This document shows, piece by piece, positions 6,614 through 12,473 of a DNA stretch of 13,632 bases. The stretch comes from Desulfurococcales archaeon (GTDB lineage: Archaea; Thermoproteota; Thermoprotei_A; Sulfolobales; WAQK01). The translations under genes and the position numbers were made by a program. The DNA lies in contig JALURJ010000128.1 in NCBI GenBank assembly GCA_027016915.1, forward strand, positions 1-13,632, given 5' to 3'. Below the pieces are notes generated by a model. That model saw nothing but the letters and a program-made list of their open reading frames with translations, ran no database searches and was not told the DNA's origin. Position 1 is the stretch's first letter. The number at the start of each line of letters is the position of its first letter.

Positions 6614-6620
6614 TTTATAA
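6614..6620 (-). promoter_or_regulatory. TATA box of the DUF211-thiolase operon
   Basis: TTATAAA on minus, about 25 bp from a predicted start near 6592. It faces the L13e promoter across the palindrome at 6635-6650. Confidence 0.5.
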
Positions 6621-6634
6621 AGTAGTGGGAGGCA

Positions 6635-6650
6635 CCCCGGCTAGCCGGGG
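6635..6650. promoter_or_regulatory. 16-bp perfect palindrome, candidate operator
   Basis: CCCCGGCTAGCCGGGG is a perfect two-fold palindrome placed between the divergent promoters of DUF211 (TATA 6614-6620) and L13e (TATA-like 6652-6665). It covers the position where TFB would contact the BRE of the L13e promoter. A dimeric regulator binding here could affect both genes. No regulator is identified. Confidence 0.45.
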
Positions 6651-6651
6651 G

Positions 6652-6665
6652 TTTAAAGTTTAAAT
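6652..6665 (+). promoter_or_regulatory. TATA-like region of rpl13e
   Basis: TTTAAAGTTTAAAT holds two overlapping TATA candidates. Initiation would be near 6680 from the first or 6687 from the second, giving a leader of roughly 12-19 bases. Confidence 0.45.
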
Positions 6666-6666
6666 T

Positions 6667-6698
6667 GCCCCCACTTCCCTATTCCTGGGGGTGGGGGC
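6667..6698 (+). repeat. Inverted repeat abutting the L13e start codon
   Basis: Positions 6667-6678 pair with 6687-6698: ten Watson-Crick and two G-T pairs with an 8-base loop. The outer eight pairs (GCCCCCAC with GTGGGGGC) are perfect. The right arm includes the GGTGGG ribosome binding site and ends at the base before the TTG. If both arms were transcribed, the hairpin would hide the binding site. The predicted start point, however, falls inside the loop or right arm, so a DNA-level role is also possible. Confidence 0.5.
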
Positions 6699-6947
6699 TT
6701 GGAGGAGAAGGGGGCTCCAGTACCTCTGGTCAGAAGACCCGTGCTCAGAATACATGGCGGCATCGACCAGGGCCTTAGGCCGGGCAGGGGATTCAGCCTG
6801 GGGGAGATCGAGGAGGTTGGACTCACGGCCAAGGAGGCAATGAAGCTTGGCATAAGGGTGGATAAGAGGAGGCGGAGTAAGCACCCGTGGAACGTGGAGG
6901 CCCTGCGGAGGTACTTGGAGGAGATTGGGTATAAGAAGGGGAGCTAG
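6699..6947 (+). CDS. rpl13e: Large-subunit ribosomal protein L13e
   Basis: 82-aa archaeal L13e (eL13). The core RPGRGFSLGEIEEVGLT at about 27-43 is followed by AMKLGIRVDKRRRSKHPWNVE, which is typical. L13e occurs in crenarchaea and eukaryotes and is absent from many euryarchaea, which supports the taxonomic reading. It is a structural protein of the 50S subunit. The start is TTG at 6699, directly after a GGGGTGGGGG ribosome binding region that lies in the right arm of an inverted repeat. Its TAG stop shares a CTAG with the TAG stop of the opposing gene. Confidence 0.9.
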   Translation: MEEKGAPVPLVRRPVLRIHGGIDQGLRPGRGFSLGEIEEVGLTAKEAMKLGIRVDKRRRSKHPWNVEALRRYLEEIGYKKGS

Positions 6948-7477
6948 GCCAGCTTCCACACGCGCTCTTTTTGGTCGAAATACACGAGACCCGCATCCCT
7001 CAGCGCCCTGAACAACTTGTACTGCTCCCCAAGCTGCTCAGCCACCTTTTCCTCGTCATAGCTGGATATTCGGGACAGTTTCTCCAGGAACCTCCTGTAG
7101 TAGCCGGGCTCCACCGCTATCACGTCGTTCTCAACCTCGATTATGACCGCACCCCTATCCGCCAGCTTGTCGATTATGGCCCTGGGGTTCCTAACCCTGC
7201 CTTGGAGGCTGGACATGGATACGAAGCCCTGCTCCACCAGGAAGTCGTAGGCGGTTTTCCTGCGGGGCTCCCTCTCCCTCCTCCTAGCACCCCTTATCTC
7301 TGCAGCTAACCCGTCCACAGCAGCTTCTAGGGCGGCTATACGCTCCTCGAGCTCGTGGATTCCGTTCTCTATCCTTTTAATTGACTCAGCTATGCTTTGG
7401 AGAAGCTCGCCTAGCTCCTCTCTTCTCTCCTCCCTCCTCCTCTCCCTGAGATACTCGTCGAGGGTTTTGGGGTTCAC
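6944..7477 (-). CDS. Coiled-coil plus winged-helix protein (unknown)
   Basis: 177-aa protein with no family I can name. Residues about 5-70 are highly charged and heptad-like (EELGELLQSIAESIKRIENG, then a second helix around 42-64), a likely coiled coil for dimerisation. From about 75, TAYDFLVEQGFVSMSSLQGRV and IIDKLADRGAVIIEVENDVIAVEP have the helix-turn-helix and wing pattern of a winged helix, and a further helical segment ends the protein. It could bind DNA or act as a subunit in a chromatin or transcription complex. The start is GTG at 7477 with GGGAG upstream and a TATA-like ACTATACT about 22-25 bp away. It is transcribed separately from the reductase gene 56 bases upstream. Confidence 0.75.
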   Translation of the reverse strand: MNPKTLDEYLRERRREERREELGELLQSIAESIKRIENGIHELEERIAALEAAVDGLAAEIRGARRREREPRRKTAYDFLVEQGFVSMSSLQGRVRNPRAIIDKLADRGAVIIEVENDVIAVEPGYYRRFLEKLSRISSYDEEKVAEQLGEQYKLFRALRDAGLVYFDQKERVWKLA

Positions 7478-7533
7478 GCAGACTCCCTTCTCCCAGTATA
7501 GTTACGGGTGTGTGCGGCACATTTTAACTTAGC

Positions 7534-8658
7534 CTAGAGGCCCAGCAGCCCGGCTGCGATGCCGGGTGCGAGCCTGTGGGCTGAGGGTAGAAGCATCCTT
7601 AGCAGCTCCTCGTGGGAGTCGTAGTCAACCTTTCTCGAAACCTCGTCCTCCAGGCCAGCCAGGCGGATCGACCTGAGTGCAGCGGCAGCTCCGCGGGGGC
7701 CCAGCATGCATGCCAGGCGTGTAAGCCTGTACTGTGCTAGGAGCTGCCTCTTGAGCGGCGACACGGCGGCGTCGTAGGAGCCCTCCCTGCCCTCCGAGGC
7801 AAGGGCAGCGGCCATGGGTGCTGTTAGACTAATGGGGTAGAGGCCTCCGCCAGTATATGGCTTCACCATTCCCGCGGAGTCTCCCAAGTAGAGGATTCTG
7901 CCCTCGACCTGCCTCGGCCTGGGAGGGCCTCTGAGAACCGTGCCGCCATAATAGTGTTTCAGCCTGAGCGGCCCGTAGGCCCTATCAGCCATTCGGAGCA
8001 GGACGGTCAGCCTCTCATAGGCCCTTGAGGCTGCCGCTAGGCCTACCAGCAGTCTGCGCTCACCGAGGGGCACGATCCAGCCGAACATTTCGGGCGACAC
8101 GGCCTCGTGGTATACTACGCTGAACACACCCTCCTCAGGCCTCCGAGCTGCCTCGGCGACGGCCTGAAGCCCCTTAAGCCTCCAGAGCCTGTGCTTGGAG
8201 GGGAGCACATCCTGGGATGCACCCGTGGATGCCACAACAAGGTCTCCACACAGGTTCTCACCAGCCACCTCTACGCAGCCGTTCCTCAGTATGTTCCTAA
8301 CCCTGGCCTGGCTCCTGATCTCCACGCCCTTCTCCAGGGCCTTGGTCCAGAGCTCCTCCTCAAGCAGAGGCCTCCTAATCCTCACCGCTAGCACGCCGTA
8401 GCCGCCGAGTCTCAGAATCTCGCGTCCACCATAGTAGAACGACACAGCTTCATACTCCTCGCCTGGGGCCTGGGGCGCTAGGCGTGCAAGCCTCCTGGCT
8501 GTGGCTAGACTTACAAGGCCGGTGCAGTGGGGAGGCCAGCCGGGCCGGGCGTGGTCCTCTAAAACTACTACATCGCCCTGGGCTAGTATGCTGAAGATGA
8601 GGCCAGCCGGCCCAGCCCCCACAACTATGAACTTACGGGTTCCCAAGGAGAGGTACAC
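7534..8658 (-). CDS. Geranylgeranyl reductase family flavoprotein
   Basis: FAD-dependent oxidoreductase of the archaeal geranylgeranyl reductase group, 374 aa. The dinucleotide-binding GAGPAG is at 14-19, PPHCTGLVS with Cys45 at 42-50 matches the conserved cysteine region of this family, and the second FAD motif LGDSAGMVKPYTGGGLYPI is at 258-276. Members saturate the isoprenoid chains of archaeal membrane lipids or related polyprenoids; several paralogues exist per genome, so the exact substrate is not fixed. The start is GTG at 8658, about 24 bp from a TATA-like GTATTTG, consistent with a leaderless transcript. The gene follows the pyruvoyl decarboxylase gene across a 101-base GC-rich gap. 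Confidence 0.85.
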   Translation of the reverse strand: MYLSLGTRKFIVVGAGPAGLIFSILAQGDVVVLEDHARPGWPPHCTGLVSLATARRLARLAPQAPGEEYEAVSFYYGGREILRLGGYGVLAVRIRRPLLEEELWTKALEKGVEIRSQARVRNILRNGCVEVAGENLCGDLVVASTGASQDVLPSKHRLWRLKGLQAVAEAARRPEEGVFSVVYHEAVSPEMFGWIVPLGERRLLVGLAAASRAYERLTVLLRMADRAYGPLRLKHYYGGTVLRGPPRPRQVEGRILYLGDSAGMVKPYTGGGLYPISLTAPMAAALASEGREGSYDAAVSPLKRQLLAQYRLTRLACMLGPRGAAAALRSIRLAGLEDEVSRKVDYDSHEELLRMLLPSAHRLAPGIAAGLLGL

Positions 8659-8675
8659 CGGGCTAGCCTAGCTAC

Positions 8676-8684
8676 AAATACTCA
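8676..8684 (-). promoter_or_regulatory. TATA-like element of the reductase gene
   Basis: Reads GAGTATTTG on minus, about 24 bp from the GTG at 8658. It is a moderate match only. Confidence 0.4.
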
Positions 8685-8695
8685 CAACTAGGCAT

Positions 8696-8725
8696 GGAGC
8701 AGGGGCGCGGGGACCCTGCCCCTCC
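8696..8725. repeat. GC-rich imperfect inverted repeat
   Basis: AGGGGC (8701-8706) pairs with GCCCCT (8718-8723), and GGAG/CTCC extend it with a slip. It sits in the gap between the decarboxylase stop and the reductase promoter, next to a second, stronger hairpin. It could be part of a 3' structure of the decarboxylase mRNA or of a small RNA. Confidence 0.4.
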
Positions 8726-8736
8726 ACGATCCGCGC

Positions 8737-8754
8737 GGCGGGGTCTCCCCCGCC
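8737..8754 (-). terminator. GC hairpin just after the pyruvoyl decarboxylase gene
   Basis: A perfect 7-bp stem (GGCGGGG with CCCCGCC) and a 4-base loop begins six bases past the decarboxylase stop. There is no T-tract after it, so a classical terminator is doubtful; it may instead protect the mRNA 3' end. Confidence 0.35.
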
Positions 8755-8759
8755 GATTC

Positions 8760-9140
8760 CTATTCCAACGACCTGTCAGCGTAGCGGCGCTCCACCCTCT
8801 CAGCCCTCAGCTCTGAGGCTATGTAGTTGAACGCTCTCTCAGGATCTGTGTGTTCGCCACAGCTATAGACGTCGACGGTGGCGTAGCGGTACTCTGGCCA
8901 TGTGTGGATGGCTATGTGGCTCTCGAGGATTATCGCCACAACGCTGACTCCCAGCCCTATTTTCCAGCTCTTCACATCCAGCAGCGTCATGTTGCCTATC
9001 TCCGCAGCCCGTGCCGCTATCCTTCTGAGGGCCTGCTCGTCGCTCAGTATGCCTGGGTCGCAGTCGTAGAGGTTGCCGTAAACGTGGCGCCCAATCACCC
9101 TAGCAGCCTTCCTGCTCTCCAGAAGTCCCTGTATTGCCAT
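8760..9140 (-). CDS. Pyruvoyl-dependent decarboxylase proenzyme (AdoMetDC/ArgDC family)
   Basis: Polyamine-pathway proenzyme of 126 aa that cuts itself to form a pyruvoyl group. The processing site is ILE|SHIAIHTWPEY, with Ser74 as the pyruvoyl precursor; His79 and Cys94 (VYSCG) stand at the same spacing, +5 and +20, as in characterised prokaryotic AdoMetDC. In Sulfolobus two such paralogues exist, one decarboxylating S-adenosylmethionine and one arginine, and chimera work placed specificity in the N-terminal beta chain. I cannot tell by eye which this is. The ATG at 9140 is preferred over GTG at 9149 because GGGTG lies six bases upstream. It has its own promoter with a striking inverted repeat. 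Confidence 0.88.
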   Translation of the reverse strand: MAIQGLLESRKAARVIGRHVYGNLYDCDPGILSDEQALRRIAARAAEIGNMTLLDVKSWKIGLGVSVVAIILESHIAIHTWPEYRYATVDVYSCGEHTDPERAFNYIASELRAERVERRYADRSLE

Positions 9141-9151
9141 GGCGTGCACCC

Positions 9152-9167
9152 GGGGTTTTTAAACCCC
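9152..9167. promoter_or_regulatory. Inverted repeat in the decarboxylase promoter
   Basis: GGGGTTT-TT-AAACCCC is a perfect 7-bp inverted repeat with a 2-base spacer, 12 bases upstream of the ATG at 9140. The loop is too small for RNA folding, so a protein-binding site is more likely. A TATA-like run on minus (AAATTTTTAAAAC, about 9173-9185) lies just upstream, placing the repeat around the predicted transcription start near 9152. Confidence 0.4.
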
Positions 9168-9292
9168 CCTTGTTTTAAAAATTTGATCCCTTGGGCCGGG
9201 AAAGCCTGCGGGTGGGGTGAAACGCTAATATTGGTGGCCCGGCGTATAGGTGTTTGGCACTCTGAGGCTGAGTCAGGGAAAGGGGTTGCGCC

Positions 9293-10057
9293 TTGATAGG
9301 CCCTATCCAAAGATTCACCAGGGTGAGCAGTGGGGAGATCTCCAACTATATTCTCCTCGTCGACTCCCCGCAGCTCGTCGACAGGATAAGCGGCGAGTTC
9401 GAGGGGGTGCACCGCGTAGAGGGGCGGGCCGGCATAGTTTCCATAACCGGCAAGTATAAGGGTGCAGAGATCACCGTGACCACATTCGGCGTCGGCGGGC
9501 CTAGCCTCGCGATAGTGGTGGAGGAGCTGAGCAGGGTTGGGGGGAGGTTTTTCCTCAAGGTCGGCGCGGCCACAGCCATAACCTCCAAGCTCAACATAGG
9601 TGATTACATTGTGGTTAGCTCGGCCATAAGGTGCGACAAGGTCTCCGAGGAGTACGCGCCTCTAGAAGTCCCCGCCTGCGGCGACTTTTTCCTCATAAAA
9701 AGCCTCGCAGACTCCCTTAACAGCCTGGACGAGAAATACTATGTGGGGACCGTGGTTTCCACCAACGTCTTTTACGTGGAAAACATCGAGAAGGCTAAGG
9801 AGTGGGCGAGGTATAACTCGATAGCGCTGGACATGGACACGGCAACCCTCTACGTGCTGGCCCACGTGAAGAAGCTTAGGGCTGCTGCCCTCCTCGTGGT
9901 GGACAGCAACCTGGTTAAGGGCATAGAGAGGCCTAGGGAGGAGGTTGAAACCGAGCTTGCCCTCAAAGTGGAGGAGAGAATGCTGAGAGCCGTGAAGCTG
10001 GGGCTCGAGGCCCTGAGGCTCTCCTACGAGCGCGTGAAGGCGGCTAAGAAGCCTTAG
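9293..10057 (+). CDS. Divergent nucleoside phosphorylase (PNP/UDP family) homologue
   Basis: 254-aa member of the NP-I nucleoside phosphorylase fold. The strand KGAEITVTTFGVGGPSLAIV at about 56-75 and the layout match archaeal MTA/purine nucleoside phosphorylases. Key motifs are changed: the phosphate-binding GDPxR is VDSPQ (23-27), the usual RxGTxGA is KVGAATA (89-95), the ribose-binding MExE-like segment is LDMDTATL (169-176), and the base-contact SDN is DSN (194-196). It may use another substrate or have lost phosphorolysis. The start is TTG at 9293, the only start after an in-frame TGA at 9269-9271; AGGGG lies about 8 bases upstream. No clear promoter was found in 9186-9292. The 3' end overlaps the opposing gene by 14 bases. 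Confidence 0.85.
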   Translation: MIGPIQRFTRVSSGEISNYILLVDSPQLVDRISGEFEGVHRVEGRAGIVSITGKYKGAEITVTTFGVGGPSLAIVVEELSRVGGRFFLKVGAATAITSKLNIGDYIVVSSAIRCDKVSEEYAPLEVPACGDFFLIKSLADSLNSLDEKYYVGTVVSTNVFYVENIEKAKEWARYNSIALDMDTATLYVLAHVKKLRAAALLVVDSNLVKGIERPREEVETELALKVEERMLRAVKLGLEALRLSYERVKAAKKP

Positions 10058-10652
10058 GCCTCCTCCCAGTTTTTACAGGCTCCCTATCCAGCATGACGTA
10101 CTGGTCCAGCTCCAGCCCGTCCGAGTACTCTAGCCTCCCGCTGACCCTCACGGCTGGGCCCAGCCTTACGTGGGCTGCATAGATATTGTCTATGATCACG
10201 TACTCGGCGTACAGGTTTTCGGCCCTGACCTCGCCCAGCGCCCCCCGAGCCCTCCCTACACCGCTGATGGAAGGCATAGCCGACCTTATCTCCACCCTTC
10301 GGGCATCAAGTATCCACGCCCTCGAATAGTCTGTCATCCTGGCTTCGAAGAGGCCTCCCTTGAACCCGTCGATGAGGAAGGAGCCTATGATCCTCACGTT
10401 TCCAGCTGTAAGCCTTGAAACCCTGACCCGCCCGACAACGTACATGTCGTCCACCGCCATGCTCTGGGCCTGGAGGATACCGTTGACCACTGCTTCCCCC
10501 GCCTGCACGTTGCGGGCCTTCACGACGCCGCTCACTATGAGCTTCTCCGCCTTCAGCTCTCTCGCCGAGAGGGCGCCGGAGACCCTGAGGACGCCTTCAA
10601 CCGCCACGTCGTTGTCCAGCTTGTACACGCCGTTGAGCGTAAGGCTTGACAT
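10044..10652 (-). CDS. Bactofilin-like beta-solenoid protein
   Basis: 202-aa protein made almost wholly of short beta-strand repeats with the spacing V-x-G-x-L/V: VAVEGVLRVSGALSARELK, then LIVSGVVKARNVQAGEAVV, NGILQ, MYVVGRVRVSRLTAGNVRI, and near the end VRVSGRLEYSDGLELD. This is the pattern of bactofilin/polymer-forming right-handed beta-helix proteins. There is no signal peptide or membrane helix. It may polymerise or serve as a scaffold. The frame is open upstream to 10916, but that part overlaps the dUTPase gene and lacks the repeats; the ATG at 10652 has GGGTG six bases upstream and a TATA-like sequence about 28 bp away. It is divergent from dut. Confidence 0.75.
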   Translation of the reverse strand: MSSLTLNGVYKLDNDVAVEGVLRVSGALSARELKAEKLIVSGVVKARNVQAGEAVVNGILQAQSMAVDDMYVVGRVRVSRLTAGNVRIIGSFLIDGFKGGLFEARMTDYSRAWILDARRVEIRSAMPSISGVGRARGALGEVRAENLYAEYVIIDNIYAAHVRLGPAVRVSGRLEYSDGLELDQYVMLDREPVKTGRRPKAS

Positions 10653-10675
10653 GGCCCGCACCCAGAAACCGGTAG

Positions 10676-10685
10676 TCATACATAA
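10676..10685. promoter_or_regulatory. AT-rich promoter core between the bactofilin-like gene and dut
   Basis: CATACATAAC (minus GTTATGTATG) is the main AT-rich element in the 72-base divergent gap. It lies about 28 bp from the minus start at 10652 and about 25 bp before a possible plus-strand start near 10706, leaving a 19-base leader with AGGTGGT ahead of the dut ATG. Assignment is tentative. Confidence 0.35.
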
Positions 10686-10724
10686 CATTGCCGGGTGCAT
10701 CCTATATGCGTGTAGGTGGTACGT

Positions 10725-11219
10725 ATGGCTCTTCCCGGCTTCATGGTTGCCCGGCACATTGAGAGGTACGGCTCTCTCGACGAGCAGGCTCAGCCAGCGG
10801 GCTTCGACCTGCGTGTGGGCGAAGTCATGGTGCCGCGCGGAGAGGGCGTTCTCGGCGTGGGGGAGAGAAGCATACCGGAATATGCAGAGCTGAGCCCAGA
10901 GGACGGGTGGTGGCATCTCAGGCCTGGAGCCTACATTGTGAGGTTCATGGAGATCGTCAGCATTCCGGGCAACGCCGTGGGAATATGTCTTCCAAGGTCC
11001 AGCCTCCTGAGGATGGGTGCTACGCTGAGCTGCGCCGTGTGGGATCCGGGGTACAGGGGTAGGGGGCTTGCCCTGCTACAGGTCTACAATCTGCATGGCA
11101 TCAGGCTTGAGAGGGGTGCTAGGGTCGCCCAAATGGTCTTCATAAAGACAACCATGCTCCCCCGGAGGCTCTACGGGGGCGTCTATCAGGGTGAGGGTAT
11201 TGGAGGTAGTCGTGGATAG
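10725..11219 (+). CDS. dut: dUTPase / dCTP deaminase-like family, probably dUTP diphosphatase
   Basis: 164-aa member of the dUTPase/DCD fold. Motifs in order: QPAGFDLRV (23-31), PRSSLLRMG (90-98), DPGYRGRG (107-114), GARVAQMVF (131-139) and a C-terminal GGVYQGEG (151-158) like the closing arm. The position that is a catalytic Glu in dCTP deaminases (TLE after the DPGW/F motif) appears to be Gln119 in ALLQVYN, which argues for dUTP hydrolysis to dUMP rather than deamination. This keeps uracil out of DNA. The ATG at 10725 is preferred to GTG at 10716 because the AGGTGGT at 10714-10720 precedes it. It overlaps the next gene and heads a plus-strand run of four genes. Confidence 0.85.
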   Translation: MALPGFMVARHIERYGSLDEQAQPAGFDLRVGEVMVPRGEGVLGVGERSIPEYAELSPEDGWWHLRPGAYIVRFMEIVSIPGNAVGICLPRSSLLRMGATLSCAVWDPGYRGRGLALLQVYNLHGIRLERGARVAQMVFIKTTMLPRRLYGGVYQGEGIGGSRG

Positions 11220-12189
11220 GTGCCGCCTGGTGGGCGCCAGGCTGGCCGCTGTCCTTAGAGGCGTTGGAGTGGACGACTTCACCGACCACCGCTACTACCC
11301 TCCCCGCGGAGACGACCCCGAAATGGTGGCCAGGTACTTCCTGGTTATGGTGGCGATGGATCATAGGCTCAGCAGGCCTGGAAGGCCCTACGAGGCGAGG
11401 GTTGGCGGGGAGTTTTTCCATGGAGCCGACCTCCTCTATAGGCTCGGCATGGAGAAGTACAGGGAGGATCCAGGCTTCTTCGACCCACGCAGCCTGAGGA
11501 GCGTCACCCTGAACGACGTTGTAGGATGGCTCTCGGTGGAAGGAGCCTCTCCACCCGACCCAGGGGTTAGGGTTGTCCTCCTCAGGGATCTGGGCGAGAA
11601 GCTGCTAGCCCTCTACGGCGGAAGCGCTACGAGGCTTCTCTCGGAGGCTGGGGGCCTGCTCAAAAGCCTTGGGGGAGGCCTCATCGACAGGTTAAAGGTT
11701 TTCCGAGCCTACGAGGACCCGGTAGAGAAGAAGGCCTACCTCCTCGCCAAGTTCCTCGAGAGAAGAGGGCTCCTAAGGGTGCGCGACCCGGAGAACATGG
11801 AGGTGCCTGTCGACAACCATCTCACCAGGATAGCCCTCCGCCTGGGACTGGTGGAGCCGCCTGAAAGCATGGTGGGCAAGATACTGAGGGGCGAGGTCTT
11901 CTCGTGGGAGGAGGATGTCATGCTTCGCCTCGCCGTGAGGGCTGCCTTCAAGCTTGTCGCCAGAAGCGCGGGCTTCTCACCCTTCGTACTGGACGACTTC
12001 CTCTGGATGTTTGGCAGGAAGTGCTGCCCCTGGGACAAGGCTAGGGCTGTGTGCGGCTCGTGTACACCTGCTTGTAGCCGGGTGGGCGGGTGCAGCAGTG
12101 GCGGCTGCGTCTTGAAGGGCCTCTGCCTGGCGAGGGCCAGGAACCTCTATTTACCCGAGCACACATACCTGAATACCTGGTACTACTAG
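11212..12189 (+). CDS. HhH-GPD-like protein with iron-sulfur-loop type cysteine cluster
   Basis: 325-aa protein that resembles the endonuclease III superfamily in its C-terminal half. PVDNHLTRIALRLGLV (199-214) matches the DNA-glycosylase VDTH-x-x-R segment with its catalytic Asp (Asp201 here); Lys173/Lys174 in DPVEKKAYLL stand where the hairpin lysine would be, though the classic helix-hairpin-helix LPGVG is absent. Then come DDFLWMFGRKC and cysteines 271, 272, 281, 284, 288, 294, 299 and 305, ending CVLKGLC like the CxxxxxC end of an Fe-S loop. The N-terminal half (DHRYYPPRGDD, VAMDHRLSRPG) is not recognised. The GTG at 11212 is preferred since GGAGGT is just upstream; GTG at 11191 and TTG at 11200 are also in frame. 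It overlaps dut by 8 bases. Activity is unproven. Confidence 0.7.
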   Translation: MDRCRLVGARLAAVLRGVGVDDFTDHRYYPPRGDDPEMVARYFLVMVAMDHRLSRPGRPYEARVGGEFFHGADLLYRLGMEKYREDPGFFDPRSLRSVTLNDVVGWLSVEGASPPDPGVRVVLLRDLGEKLLALYGGSATRLLSEAGGLLKSLGGGLIDRLKVFRAYEDPVEKKAYLLAKFLERRGLLRVRDPENMEVPVDNHLTRIALRLGLVEPPESMVGKILRGEVFSWEEDVMLRLAVRAAFKLVARSAGFSPFVLDDFLWMFGRKCCPWDKARAVCGSCTPACSRVGGCSSGGCVLKGLCLARARNLYLPEHTYLNTWYY

Positions 12190-12199
12190 GTGTGGCGGC

Positions 12200-12469
12200 A
12201 TGGACCTGCGTAGCCTGATAGGGGACCGTGTGGATGAGCTCAGCGAGGAGGAGCGGAGGGTTATGACGTACTTTGTTACCAACGTTTCCGTGGGTGAACT
12301 CATAGTTCTGAGGGAGCTTAGGGCCAGGTACAAGATCCCCGAACCGCTCAAGGTGCTGAGATCCCTGGTGGAGAAGGGGCTTCTGGAGAGGGGTGAGGGC
12401 TGCTACAACCTTGCCGAGCAGCTGAGGGAGAAGATATTCGCGTCCAGGCATTCCAGGTACACGAGGTAG
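12200..12469 (+). CDS. Small winged-helix protein (unknown)
   Basis: 89-aa protein. SEEERRVMTYFVTN (15-28), IVLRELRARYKIPEPLKVLRS (about 35-55) and LVEKGLLERGEGCYNLAE (56-73) fit a winged-helix fold with recognition helix and wing. It is too small to carry a separate effector domain and could regulate its own operon or act as a small DNA-binding partner. The ATG at 12200 follows GGTGTGG by five bases, ten bases after the HhH-GPD-like gene, and the next gene begins four bases after its stop, so all are probably one transcript. Confidence 0.78.
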   Translation: MDLRSLIGDRVDELSEEERRVMTYFVTNVSVGELIVLRELRARYKIPEPLKVLRSLVEKGLLERGEGCYNLAEQLREKIFASRHSRYTR

Positions 12470-12473
12470 GGCC

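Noticed and set aside
9210..9272. Possible C/D box guide RNA
   Set aside because: GGTGAAA and CTGA are present, but box C is a poor match to RTGATGA and no internal D'/C' pair is visible.
8850..9296. 148-aa plus-strand open frame
   Set aside because: Antisense to the pyruvoyl decarboxylase and then runs through the promoter gap; no motif.
10360..10893. 177-aa plus-strand open frame
   Set aside because: Antisense to the bactofilin-like gene and then out of frame with dut; Ser/Thr-rich shadow.
10653..10916. N-terminal extension of the bactofilin-like frame
   Set aside because: It overlaps the dUTPase gene antisense, lacks the repeat pattern and has no promoter; the ATG at 10652 has a binding site.
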